Positions 10,060 to 21,631 of a DNA stretch of 64,000 nucleotides are shown piece after piece (the stretch's first letter is position 1; each line of letters begins with the position of its first letter). The stretch lies in assembly GCA_030248295.1 (NCBI GenBank), contig JASANH010001727.1:620001-684000 (forward strand). Reading direction: 5' to 3'. Below the pieces are notes generated by a model. The model was not told where the DNA came from and ran no database searches. It was given only the letters and a program-made list of their open reading frames with translations. The stretch comes from Mesodorylaimus sp. YZB2_4 (taxonomy: Eukaryota > Nematoda > Enoplea > Dorylaimida > Dorylaimidae). Both the position numbers and the translations under genes were made by a program.

Positions 10060-12321
10060 TCAAACTAGCGTCTGTAACTGGTATCCGTTTTTATCAACAA
10101 TGTAAACTTTCGGCTCCTCATTCTGCCTTGAAGGTGAGATGTCTTTCGCTGCTGGTGTGGGAGGGTGTGAAAGTGACTGTTGACGAATAGTTAAGTCGGG
10201 AGATGCTGGATCGACAGAATTCTTAAAGAGATGCTGTTTTTTTGAAAGCCATAATAAAATTTCTGCCGCGTGAAAAATAAAGTTGAACCACGTAAACACC
10301 TAAAAAATGTGTTACAAACAAATAATTTTGGTCCAATTGCTACTCACAGCGCAGGCGATCCACGATGATCGAAAAGGATTCAGTTCGGGCAGTGAAGAAA
10401 TTCTATGAATCGACGCGTACCATGCTTCCACACAGCCAGCCACGAAATAAAGTAGTGCTCCGCAACACAAATACGTAAATTCCTGCAAAGCTTATCCAAT
10501 TTCAGAATTCTGCATCTTTGTTGCTCTAACTTTGTTACTCAGGGGGATAAATCCTATGTAACTTCACTGTCTGGCAGGCCATGGCGAGAGGGAAAAAATT
10601 ACTGATCTACGATAGGACACGTCCCCTTTCAGCCGCAGGAATAGTCGCGAGACTTGCCAAGTCTACCAGGCATGATTGCACTTACCGTCAGCTGAAACCA
10701 TTTTGGTTTGTCTTCTTGCCATATGAAAACATGAACAATAATCCATCCCAGATTCCCAAGCAGATAGACAACACCGACAAATATGACGTAGGCTTGACCA
10801 GCAAACGCACCTTGGTGCGATTTATCCAATGGTGCTGAACACGACGAGAGATAAGTGCATTGGATAGGATTGGCCAGAGCGCAAACAAGTAAGCTGAGAA
10901 TCTAAAATGGAAAAGTGAAAATTATAAAATTTCAAATATTCACAAATCATGCCTGATACTTGAGTGGAAATTGCTATAGTGTGCTACCCTTGTCTTTAGT
11001 AAAACAGCTGTCATCATCGCCAAGGACGATTTTAAAGACATCGAAAAAGTTATAAAAAATTTATGGTGATGCCATAAGGATATCAGAACCTCCACTTTTA
11101 GCCAGTGCATCATCTCTGACAATGACCAAAAAGACTTTAAGACAAGTTTGCTGTTACCGAAAAATACAAGCAAGGACAAGGTTGCTTATCCTGATATTAA
11201 TCACTATTACATACTTAGAGTAGTACAACAAAGATATTTTACGTGAAGTGCTTCATTAAAATTCTGAAGAAAGTGATAATTAACTTTTTATCTGTCTTAC
11301 TGCTGTAAGGAGTGCCTGACAATGAGTTGGCTTTTCCAAAAGATGTGATATGCTCTCCGCAAATATTCATGAATTTATCATGGATCTTTGTGTCAGCTTT
11401 GCTCTTTTGCATCATTTATCGGCTTTCACTGCAAAATTTGAATTTCCCGCCATAAGCTGCACACCACGCTTACATCGATGTGAAGTCCCTTAATTCGACT
11501 GTACTCTGTTGTACATGGATAGTTATACTGCTCGAATTTTTTTACCTGGTTATTACTTCATCTTTGCAAAAAATGGCCGGTCTTTGCTTTTCTGCATGCA
11601 AAAACTTTTAAGCGCAAAACGAGCACATGCTTTTCTTTTTGTAGAACTGCCATTAGCTGTTTTCAGCGGGAAATTCAAATTTTCTGTTGTACGAAACTTT
11701 TGAAATGGTCTACAGTGCACTGTACAGCAGCAGAGGCATATGTATTGCTGGCACAAAAAAACAGACATAGTCAGTTTAGAAAAGAAAACCACAACTTCAA
11801 AGCATTCCATGAAAATTGCAAGGTGCTAATTAATACGAATTTCTTACTGTAAAAAATTTTCTTGAGATCAAACATATTTTTTGGCATTGGCTGTCCTTGA
11901 AAAAGCACTGAAATTTTTCTGAAACTCACGATCAGACGATCACTCGAGGTCGCATTTCTTGGCTTGCTCTGTTGGCATATCAAATGTCAACATTTGCTAA
12001 TGTGCAGGGAATAAAAATTTGAGCAAAAGTGCTCGTGAGGACACCTGAATTTTTGGTAATTTTTAGAGTATCATAATTATAATCTTGTGGCTGCTCCTTT
12101 CAGGATTCAAAAAATTTAAATAATTTTTATCAGAATGGACTCTCCAATTGCGGAAATAAAAAATTCACCCGACCTACAGCGACAAAACTGCCACCTACCA
12201 TTTCAACAATCCGAAGAATACCTTGAACGGATCTGAAATAACTCCACTTGGGAGTGATTGCCCAGGTTGTCGATCGAGTGTTAGTTGAGGCGTCTGTAGT
12301 AATATCGTTTTCAGTCCACAT
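10060..12321 (-). CDS. MARVEL-domain four-TM protein, paralogue 1
   Basis: Four minus-strand exons join in phase 0: 12321-12199, 10901-10686, 10482-10348 and 10299-10060 (stop). They encode about 237 residues. All junctions are GT...AG, and each exon is a whole number of codons (41, 72, 45, 80). TM1 crosses the first splice (GILRIVEM then ILSLLVCALANPIQC), the typical MARVEL opening. TM2 is AYVIFVGVVYLLGNLGWIIV, TM3 is FTYLCCGALLYFVAGCVEAWYAS, and TM4 is VFTWFNFIFHAAEILLWL. The C-terminal tail is about 60 residues, cytoplasmic and Pro/Ser-rich. MARVEL proteins (synaptophysin, MAL, CKLF-like, occludin groups) act in membrane apposition and vesicle traffic; the specific role here is unknown. 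Intron 1 is 1.3 kb. Exon boundaries match those of the paralogues at 16.9-20.5 and 21.6-23.8 kb, which strongly supports the model. Confidence 0.82.
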
Positions 12322-12981
12322 TTGTGCAAAATTTGAGGATTCCGATTTTAGAAACAATTATTGAAGTAGAATATTGCCAGCGATAGTACCATTCATCGTA
12401 CGCTATAGGGCAGCAGCGACGCACCAAAATGGGGCTACAGTTCTGCTAGCACCAAACTTAGGTCACGTTTCTTGACTTATGCCTTGTTGGCGTGTCCAAT
12501 GTCAACAATTTGCTTGAATCATCCCCTTACAATCACCATTCTATTATTCTCACATTGATGTGTAGACATTGTGAATCTTGCAGAGATGAATGGGCAGCGA
12601 AAGAAAAGTGCGAAAAGCACCAAGGTATTTTGTTGTACAGAGCAACTTCAAAAATAGTTTTGGAAAGTTAGGGAAGTTCAGAGAAAAACGCGCCAGCCAT
12701 TCTGCTGCGACGCTGATGAAAAAGAGAGTACAAAAAGGGGGAAACAGTATTCATTTTGTGAATTCCAAGGATCACTTGTCACATCTGGATCTGATTTAGG
12801 ACTGCAACTGGCTTGAACAATTCGAATGCGTATGCGATGTGACAAAACTAGCAGTGACGCGTGCCCACTGCCCACATTTACCCTTCTGGTACACAGTCTC
12901 GTGCAAATATGCTATGTTTATATCGAGCAACTATCAACTATCGATCATCGATCACCACAACCACCAATGCCTTATTATCGG

Positions 12982-14620
12982 TCACTCTTCAAATATCGCA
13001 CATATTATCGGCTCGAAAAGGTCTTTTATCGAGTCCACGCACTCCTCAATCACCTTTTCGGTCTCTTTAATCTTCCCATATTTGGTCTTCTTGCGTGCGA
13101 CACGCAGTTTCCCATCTCGAACCAATTTGACAATCGGCTGAGCCAGCATGATCGACACTGCGCCATTGACCGTTTTTGGAGCTCTCTCGTAAAGAAGAAC
13201 TTTCTTCTGGTCATCAAAGCTGTTAAACGCGGCGAGTAACAATCTACCGAGTTCCGAAGTGCCTTTGTAGCGTCGATCGCTACCTAGAGAGTTAGAAAGT
13301 AAACTGTTTCTAGCTTTTCTATGTAGGAGTTCGATAAAATATTTCAGAAAGTTTGCAAAAGCCAGCAAAAACTCAACAAATGTGTAAATAAAGTGAACGA
13401 AAGTGTGCATGAAAACTGAACTTGACTGATACTGAACTTGACTGATACTGAACTTGACTGATACTGAACTTGACTGATACTGAACTTGACTGATACTGAA
13501 CTTGACTGATACTGAACTTGACTGATACTGAACTTGACTGATACTGAACTTGACTGATACTGAACTTGACTGATACTGAACTTGACTGATACTGAACTTG
13601 ACTGATACTGAACTTGACTGATACTGAACTTGACTGATACTGAACTTGACTGATACTGAACTTGACTGATACTGAACTTGACTGATCTTATTTCAGTTAA
13701 CTGACAGAGGTTTGCAGAAGTAGGACAAGGGTGCGTTGAAATTCGCATTCAAAAAACTTTAGTGGAAAGTAGCCACAAATTAACAGAAATTTGACAAGCC
13801 TTTGCGGAAGTTTGTTTAAACTCTGAAGAAATTTGCGCTATATTTAGGATAATTTGGTAACAGTCAGAACAAAACTGACAAAAGGTTGCAGAAACCTTCT
13901 GCTCATTCACAAAAGTTAGAAGAGCTTTGGCAGTAGTGTGGAGAAAGGTTCGTGGAACGCTAGCAATGGTGTGCAGAAATTTTGAAGAAAATTCACACAG
14001 TAGTTCGTCAAAAGCTGGTAGAAAAGTACCCGAACTCGCCGGAAATTTGTGACAAAAAGTGCGCAAGAATCTGATGGACGGATTTCGCAGGAAGAAAGAA
14101 TGAAACTGTGCAGAAACTTGGCAGAGGCTCGACAGAAGTCGACAGAAAAATTGGCAAAACTGCTATGATGAAAGTTTGCTTAAACTTGACGGAACTTTGC
14201 AGAAATTCGCAGTTCAATTTGAAAAAAAAGGGCGGCAAGTTATCAAAAATTAGCCGAAATTTGACATAATTTTGCAGAAGTTAGAGAAAAAAGCGAACAA
14301 GTTTGACCGAGTACTTACGATTAGCAGTAAAGAAAAATAAAAAGAACCCTGCACTTACTTTTCTTCGGTGTGCTTTCTTTCGAATCGTCAATGTCTTCGC
14401 GTTCGTCCAGCGCATTACACGATTGCGAACGACGATTCAGTCTCTGTTCTGGAGGACGAAGACCTGCGAACAAAAGTTTTACCTCATCACGTTGTTTCCT
14501 AAAGAAGGGTGAGTTGACTTACGATTCGTGGCCATTTGCGAACTTGCTTCCAAAGCTTTTGGATCAACTATCAAGAAGTCGTGTTTATCACTGTGTGGGT
14601 TGCTTGACGATATAATGACG
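12982..14620 (-). CDS. Unrecognised multi-exon gene (3' part)
   Basis: At least three minus-strand exons fit in phase: one ending at 14523 (its 5' limit near 14610 is uncertain), 14463-14359, and 13283-12982 (stop). Donors are GTAAGT and acceptors are TTCGCAG and CTCTAG. The residual nucleotides combine correctly across both junctions (C+GT and A+GT). The visible product of about 160 residues has a polar Arg/Ser/Asp segment (LRPPEQRLNRRSQSC..., DIDDSKESTPKK). A compact C-terminal module of about 100 residues follows, beginning YKGTSELGRLLLAAFNSFDD and ending CAIFEE. I recognise no family. There is no signal peptide or membrane segment in the visible part. Upstream exons should lie above 14.6 kb. 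The 1.07-kb second intron contains the 16-bp minisatellite. Confidence 0.6.
13415..13686. repeat. Minisatellite, 17 x 16 bp
   Basis: The 16-bp unit ACTGAACTTGACTGAT is repeated 17 times, apparently without a single mismatch. It lies inside an intron of the gene at 12982-14620. It shares ACTGAA words with the subterminal arrays of the hAT-like elements. The following 600 bp (13.7-14.3 kb) is a strongly degenerate repeat with words like GCAGAAATTTG. The minus-strand open frame through the array is a by-product of the period. Confidence 0.95.
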
Positions 14621-16869
14621 AGGCAAGTCAAGGCAAGGAAAGGCGCTTCTAACACCAGTTCGTGCCTGGTTCGCCTACTAGTTTCTTTTTTATCACAGGT
14701 ACCCCGAAAATTATTTTCTGCCAACCATTCGTGCTGTGATTGAGGATCTTGTTTTCTGAGTGGATCCATGCAAAGAAAGGAATTATTATTTTTGCAGGCC
14801 GACCTCTAGCCCGACAGGCTGGTGCTGCCTCTCGCCTTTTTTACTGAATCCCCCTCTTATTACGATCAGACCATGTAACTGGCTTGGCCTACGTCATTGT
14901 TGCTGACGTCCGCGTACAAGCAATGTAGCTTCCCTCTGGTCACAACTGGAGCCATAGATCAGCTCATGGGTGCCATTAGAGCCGAAAATGCTTTTGAAAT
15001 AAACAGGACATTAAAAGCTGTTTTCCACCATACTCGCTCAAACTAGGTTCAGATCCTTAATACGCTACTTGTGTGTGTTGAATGCCGGTGCTAAACGTAT
15101 TCGATGGGAAATGTAATTATTTTTACAACAAGAGATGTGCATAGTGAAACAGTTAGGGTGTATGTAAGGCGTGTCCGCCTTTTTCTTGGTCAGAGTAGTG
15201 CCATCACTCTGCTGGGGGTGATCTAATTAGTGTTGATATGGATATCCGTATCTATCTATATTTAATGAATATTTATATTTTTTAAATATGAATATGAATA
15301 TCTGATATCTATCTACATCTTTTCGCAAATGAATACATGTATCTGTATCTGTATCTTATCTTCTGGAAGCCGAGATATGACTTTGAAAATCCTGTGGAAA
15401 TCTAAATGTGATGTGATTTCACATTTTGTTTTGATTGAATATGTGGCTAATGCTGCATGTGTTGCTAAGCTGTGGTGCAGTCATACTCACTTGCATACTG
15501 CTGATCATGTTCATGTTCATGTTCATGTTTTACCAGATCACCAAACGCTTATGCGCACTCGAGGGTGAAGGGACACATTTTACACGAAATGATTTACCGG
15601 CCCGCGAGTCGAACACTCGCCCGTAACTGCGCGCCTGGCGTGAGAGGCAGACGCCTAACCCACCAGGCCACGAGGCCGGGATCGTGCTTGTGATGCTGAC
15701 ATCCACGGCACTGTACGCATGACTATGCGATACGGGTATATGTGCGTAATGTGCCAAAAAAGGCGCACGAGCTAAGCAGTCACAAAGTTCACTGGCCGTT
15801 CTAAAAGTTTTTGATTGTGATTGTTTAGAAATCCGAGACTTTATCTCATAATCACAATTTGGCAAGCTTGTCTCTTTCGACCACTGGTAGACAGTGTCTG
15901 ACGGCTACCGCAATCTTCATATTCAGCAATGTGAATGTACTGTATAGCTGCTGCATCAACCACAAGCCACAGGCTTGGTGCCAAGCTGATCGACCGAGAA
16001 CCTATCAGCTTTATCCGAAGCTTTAACGCGAACGAAGCCAGCAAGTGATCATTGTGGCTTGAGCTTTTTGAGTAGTGGCCGCAAGTGTGAGCCAGCCAAT
16101 GTGAGCTCACGTGCCTGAGAAGAGTTAAAAAAGTCCTCTTGATTTAGGCTCTCAAAATTTCAGATTTTTATCAGTTGGGACTTTGGACCTTTCAGAAACG
16201 TATTTCTCAAATGAATATCTAGTCGCTTTTTTTCAGAAGATATGGCTTAATATTCCTATATATATCAGTGCATCATTGTGGGATGTACATAGGTATCTAA
16301 ATCATGTCTTTATCTTATTTCAAGTTCATTTAAACACGAGTCTAATACGTTGATACAATCTCACGATCAGTCACACACTCTTGTAGATACCCAAGAGCAA
16401 AATTCGTTTCCCAAAACAAAACAGGTAGGCAGCCTGGCAGCCCTATCAGTGCATGCATTCCCAAAACGACACTTTGCCCAACTAGCACAACAGCCGTCTC
16501 GCTTTCACGATCTTTTAGCGCTAGGCTGACACAAGCTTACTATGCAGCCTTATTCGAAGCTGATGTAAGCACACCTGCACCATCGACGACGCCACACCTA
16601 ACCTCGGATGGACCCCGTGCCAGCGCGTTGCAATGCGTTCTACCAACTGAATCATCACATTGCCTTCTTCACAAACGCTGCGCTCAGATAACGCGGTTAG
16701 ATTACGAAAATTTGTCCCCTCTACCCCACCCTTATTTGCCGCGTTCCTTGTAAAAAAACATGCTTACTATGTTCCGTCGCTTTCTTTAGCTCATTTCTGA
16801 AAACCCTCATTTTAGTTTGTGTATCGAACGATCAAAGCCGATCCCTTATTTCGCTAGAAGGGACGTACC
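14621..16869. other. Intergenic, SINE and microsatellite-like sequence
   Basis: No supported gene is seen. The stretch includes an AT-rich TATCTGTATC-like simple stretch near 15.24-15.36 kb and a SINE at 15.5-15.7 kb. The 3' part should hold the promoter of the plus-strand MARVEL gene starting at 16870. Confidence 0.4.
15502..15681 (-). repeat. tRNA-derived SINE, full copy
   Basis: Read on the minus strand, a tRNA-like head carries a box A (TGGCCTGGTGGGTTAGG) and a box B (GTTCGACTC) with a GCGAG/CTCGC stem. It is followed by a non-tRNA body containing TGTCCCTTCACCCTCGAGTG and ends in a (ATGAAC)n tail. The head ends pair over seven bases, like an acceptor stem. The copy at 57018-57189 is nearly identical across head and body, which excludes a simple tRNA gene. 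Transcription by RNA polymerase III from the internal promoter is the known mechanism for this class. Confidence 0.8.
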
Positions 16870-19800
16870 ATGGCAGACACAGTCGGCCAACAATTAGACG
16901 ATGTAGAGTTGGACGAAAACGAATACCAGAACTTGACAGTCCATCAATTGAGTCAAGAAAATGAGTTGAACGAGCTGAATTGGACACCGACTCCGAGTTA
17001 TGCCATAGAAGACACAGTGCATTTGAAAAAGGAGGAGGCGATCGAGAAGAGAGAATATCGATTAAACGTGATCAAAGAAGAGAATCGATCAGAAAATCCA
17101 ACAGCGAACACTGCCTCACGATCAGAACAAGGCGAAGACGAATCAGTGCCCGATTATCCACCACCTAAGCCACCAGTCGACACACCGACTTTACATTACG
17201 AACCACCACCAGTGCAACGACAAAATCCATCGACTGGTCCAAAAAAGACGAAGCATGTCCAAATCACATTCCCATCATTTGGACGTCGATCGCATCAAGA
17301 TGACGTGAGCCATGATACGAATGGCGAGAGTCAGCGTGTCAGTGTGGACATTAATGCCCCCACAACGATCACGTGCTATCCACGTCATCTGTTACGACCT
17401 GCAGTCATTTTGAGAATGATCCAGATTGTAAGTTTTTATGATTTTACATGAAAAGTTCGAACTGTGAACTTGGTGACGATTCTCACAATATTCTGAAAAA
17501 GCCAGAACTTTGCTAGAAACTTTCAAATTTAGCTATCTATTTCAAAGTTTAATAATATTGTGTTTTTTGTTGGCGGGAATTTAAATATCAGTGTTTTGTT
17601 CCAATTATCTAATTGTTAGTTTCCTGTTGGAAATTAATTTTTTTCTGGTTTGTCGAATCCTAGAAAAGTATGCCGGAAATAATTGCGGTCAATTATTGCA
17701 CTATCGGTTATTGGCTGCGTTAATTTTTATTTAAACCATGCACTGTAGTTTTCCGAAATTTTTCAAAATTTTTCAAAATTTTTTAAATTCACGCATTTGG
17801 TTTAAGGGTCACAAAAATCCCACACTTGCTGTTTTCCTACAATTATTAAAAGCTACACCAGTAAATTTAAACTGTGTAGTTTTCCAGCAGGTAGCCTGCT
17901 TATAAATAAAGAATTTTGTCTGAATTTTTCTATAAAACGTTTATCATTTCATGCAAAAATAGCAACAATTTTTTGTAGCTTCTTGGAATAATTGTCTGCT
18001 CAGCCACGAATGCAGAGCAGTGTTTCTCGTTCGATCGAGTTTCCATCTGCGTTTATGCAAGCAGCGTGACATGGTCTGACAAATTGGGAGGTATCGGTTT
18101 CATTCTCTTCGTTGGTATCGTATTCATTTTGGGCAATTTCGCTTGGTTCTTTTATTATCTTCTCACAAAAAATTTGCGTCCGCACTCAACAACATCGCAC
18201 TCGTCTCGATTTTCTTTGGAAGACAAATTAAAGTTGGCTGTAAGTTATTTTTTATCAGTGAATAATTTTTTTGTAAGTTTGCTATTCTAACATAGGCAAG
18301 AATGTGTCCACTGGAATTTTATTTATGGGTTTTTCAACTTCTTCCATTATCACTGCATGAAGTACCACTTTCTTGCCTGTTTGGCAGGTTCTAAAGAGTG
18401 AATAAGGCCAAATAGCTGAGATAAGATGCTAATGTTATTTAGGTCACAAGGGCAGACCGATAATGTTTACTGCTCCGCTTGAACATTCTTTGCTTGTATA
18501 ACAAAGAAGATTACAGTTATGCGACTGATAAGGAGATGGGTGAATTTATGATGGATTAGCCACTATGAAAAGAAAGCGCCAAAGAGGAAAATTTTTGACT
18601 CTGTCAGATGAAAATCTGCACTAAATGGGTTGGAATAGTTTCCTGAAAGTTTGAAAAGGTATTCACAGTTCCACTACTTCGTCTACAGTTTCGTTTTTTT
18701 GTTTTCGCTCAAGACAATGAAAAGCGCTAACATGCTATAGACTGCTGTTGCGACCCACGCGGAAAATTTAAAAGATCAAGTTGCCAAAAATTGTGAAATT
18801 CAAATTGTGCAAAAGTGCGAAATTCAATTTGCAGCGAAGACTATGGCTATTAGTAGGTAGTGTTTCACTGTTTGCTGGGTTAATTTTCCTGCTAGGCACC
18901 ATATTGCCGCTGGAAACACACTTTAATTTTACTGTAGATACAGCGCTGTATCTTTTTGAGATCTTCTGCGTCCATTAAGACTGCATTATAAAAGCACAGT
19001 ACAGTCAATGCGAGCCAGAGAAAAACACCTGAGCGCGATATTTTGCTTAGCCGTGCATTAAACCACTTGGCGCAAGTAGGTGATTAGCATTGATACAGGT
19101 AACAGAAACTGAAACTGAATATCTTCATAAAAACTCATCAGCATCTTAACTGACTCTTTTCAGAATGAGGTAGATTCAGTTTAAATGTTACCGCGTTTTC
19201 TAAAATTTGTGATCTGTTTTCGGCTGTTCGTGCAAAGATCTAAGAGAAACGAAACACAGTCGGACGATTGCTGATTCGAATCATGTTGATCGCGAGTTGG
19301 AGGCATATTCTGCCTCCTGAATGTCCTAAGAAGCTGTAAAAAATAGATACGTCCAAACAGTTCCAACTGTTGAGTTGAACTTGACATGATGGATCATATT
19401 ATAATTACTTTCTAGGTGCAAAAAAAGCTTTGCGCAAAATATTGAATTCGTCTTCCCAGCTTGTCAGCACTGGTCAACGCCTACAGTCCTGTGGGTTTTT
19501 GAATTTCGCGTGATAACGAGACAGCGTGTTGCGGAAAACTCGCAAGGTCTTCCCAAACTCACGATCAGTTTTCAGATTTTCGGCTTTGGGCTTTGGGCTC
19601 CGTGTTCCAGCAATAGGATTTTGGGTCTTTCCCACAAAAATCTGACAGTGAAAAGATTTCAAGAAGCTCGTAGGATTTTGGGCGCTGATTAGTGTTGGTC
19701 ATTTTGGCTAGAGCGCCCTAAACTTCGCATACAGTTCTTTTTGGCCTGAACAAGTAACGATCATTGCTTATGTCAAGTTCGACTTTTAGGGTTCAGAAGG

Positions 19801-20507
19801 GTTCCTTGTGAGCTGACGAAGTCTTACCCCTACATGCGCTGAAACTGAACCGTTGCCGTAACCATCGAAGTTTCCTTTCTCTACGATTAGGTGATTGCCA
19901 ACAGAAAAATTAGTGATAGCAGCTCTCAGTTTTGGCCAGTTTTGAGCCCGATCCAGCAGATCACAGCGAACATGAAAAATAAAAACGCAGTGGGAGAGAA
20001 GATCTTTATCGATCTGGCTTGGTTGGGGCAGCTCAATTGTTGTGCCATTGGCGGCCTCAGGCTCGGCTGCAGCACTGCGGGTATGCGAGCTCGCTATAAG
20101 ACATTCGCAGCCTCTGTGCTGCAGCATATCAAACACGGTGTCACCCCTTTTGGAGAACCTGCGAGCTATCCTACATTTTTGGGTGTAGCATCAGTATTTC
20201 TTGAGGCAAGTTTATACCTAAAGTATGTCATTTCATTTAGGGATTGATCTATGACGGAACAGCCGTCATTTTCTACATCATTGCAGCCAGTGTAGCTGCG
20301 TGGTATGCGAGCTGGACAGATTTTCCCAGTGGGTATGGCAGAAACCCATATCGACCACAATGGATTGCTGCGACAGTAAGTACCTACTCGTAGATGGCTA
20401 GTGTTTCCTGTCATTTAAACGAGTTAATGGGATCTTTTCAGGTTTTTGCTTGGATCAATACAGGCCTCTATATCGTGTCTCTTCTTTATACTCTATTTCT
20501 GCCATAA
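16870..20507 (+). CDS. MARVEL-domain four-TM protein, paralogue 2
   Basis: Four plus-strand exons (16870-17427, 17979-18239, 20241-20375, 20442-20507) give 186, 87, 45 and 22 codons and a 339-residue protein, all in phase 0 with GT...AG junctions. The long cytoplasmic N-terminus (about 175 residues) is acidic and then Pro-rich (DYPPPKPPVD, EPPPVQRQNP), suggesting SH3 or WW partners. TM1 crosses splice 1 (VILRMIQI then LLGIIVCSATNAEQC). TM2 is GFILFVGIVFILGNFAWFFYYLL, TM3 is VIFYIIAASVAAWYASW, and TM4 is VFAWINTGLYIVSLLYTLFLP, after which the protein ends. The extracellular TM1-TM2 loop has Cys residues. Intron 2 is 2.0 kb and contains a degenerate hAT copy. An AATAAA lies about 210 bp after the stop. 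The short C-terminus differs from paralogue 1. Confidence 0.85.
19094..19780 (+). mobile_element. Degenerate hAT-like copy C in MARVEL intron
   Basis: The stretch begins TAGCATTGATACAG followed by AACTGAAACTGAAT. It then follows copy A's interior at moderate identity: GATCTAAGAGAAACGAAAC, then GATTGCTG and CGCGAGTTGGAGG. The right end is not recognisable and no duplication is visible, so the limits are approximate. It is oriented like copy A and older than copies A and B. Confidence 0.6.
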
Positions 20508-21631
20508 GAAGTTTTAGTCGAGAACGAAAACTTTAGATTCAGGGCCAGTAGATTGAAAAGTAAAAAATGAAATGCGTTTCATGAATGTTTTTTCACAAAT
20601 GGCAGGGTGTAATGGTTTCTGTATAAATCATGACTGCGATGTTAGTGTACAATTACTTTCCTACAGTTGAGATGCGCTAAGAAACTACATTATTTCTGCG
20701 CCGCTGTTGCAATTTTTAAATAAATCCCACTTTTTATATTTTGAGCAATTTATGTTTTGATACAGTGTGTTCCGTGATAACAAAAGTAGAAGCAGAAACC
20801 TGGATTTTAGAAATTTGGGCCGTATTTGTCAGACTGGGGAGATATGACAGATTACTATATGACTCTTTAACTCAAATCAGCTTTGCTTTTCAAACGCGTG
20901 TGGGGCTCACTTATCTAGTGGGGCCCGCTGGACTCCCGCAACCTGAGAGTTCCACTCCTGCTTCCGCCCGCCACGTTAGGAGCGCAACACGGAAAAGTGG
21001 CATAGCAATTTCAAATAGATTACTTACTGTTCCTTGTTTGCAAATTTTTCACCTGTTGCAATGAAAAATAAAACTGATAAACTACTGGAAGTGCCAAACA
21101 GGATCACTGTCTTCCTTTCTACGTCTTGGTCAATCCTGAGGCTTCCGCCTTCAACAATTTTTTAGTTTTTTCTTTTATATTCAACATCAGAATAAGCTTA
21201 TTTTTGTCACAATTGTATTCTTAAAACAGAAGTCGAGTCTAACGCTCTTTTTACACAATTCGATCTCATCTACGTTGTAATATCCCTTATTCGAAAAATG
21301 GAAACAGCAAGGGTCCAGGCAACAGTCCAGTCTGTACATGTTTTATCTTCCACATTCCTTATCATCGACATAAAACCAGTTACATTATTTAATTTAACAC
21401 TTAGGCTAGGCATGCAGCAGTCTCTCAACTGAAGGTTAGTAGTGCTATCGTGTTACGACTAAACACAAAAAATCACAAAAAAACAAGGGTTTGATCAGCC
21501 TAAGATTACGTGATGCACAAAATTGGAGCAAAGGTAAGCCAAAAAAATTTATATTGACGCCAGTGGTTTTCTTGACGATGGTTAGTTTTAATCGCTGCGA
21601 CTTGGTGCATTTGATGCAATTGTTGCTTGAC
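20508..21631. other. Convergent intergenic spacer
   Basis: This lies between the 3' ends of MARVEL paralogues 2 (+) and 3 (-). There is an AATAAA on the plus strand near 20717. I see no gene. Confidence 0.45.

Noticed and set aside
13344-13748. Minus-strand frame with repeated VSVKFSISQVQYQSS
   Set aside because: It is produced by translating the 16-bp minisatellite; the repeat has no stop in that frame and lies in an intron of a supported gene.
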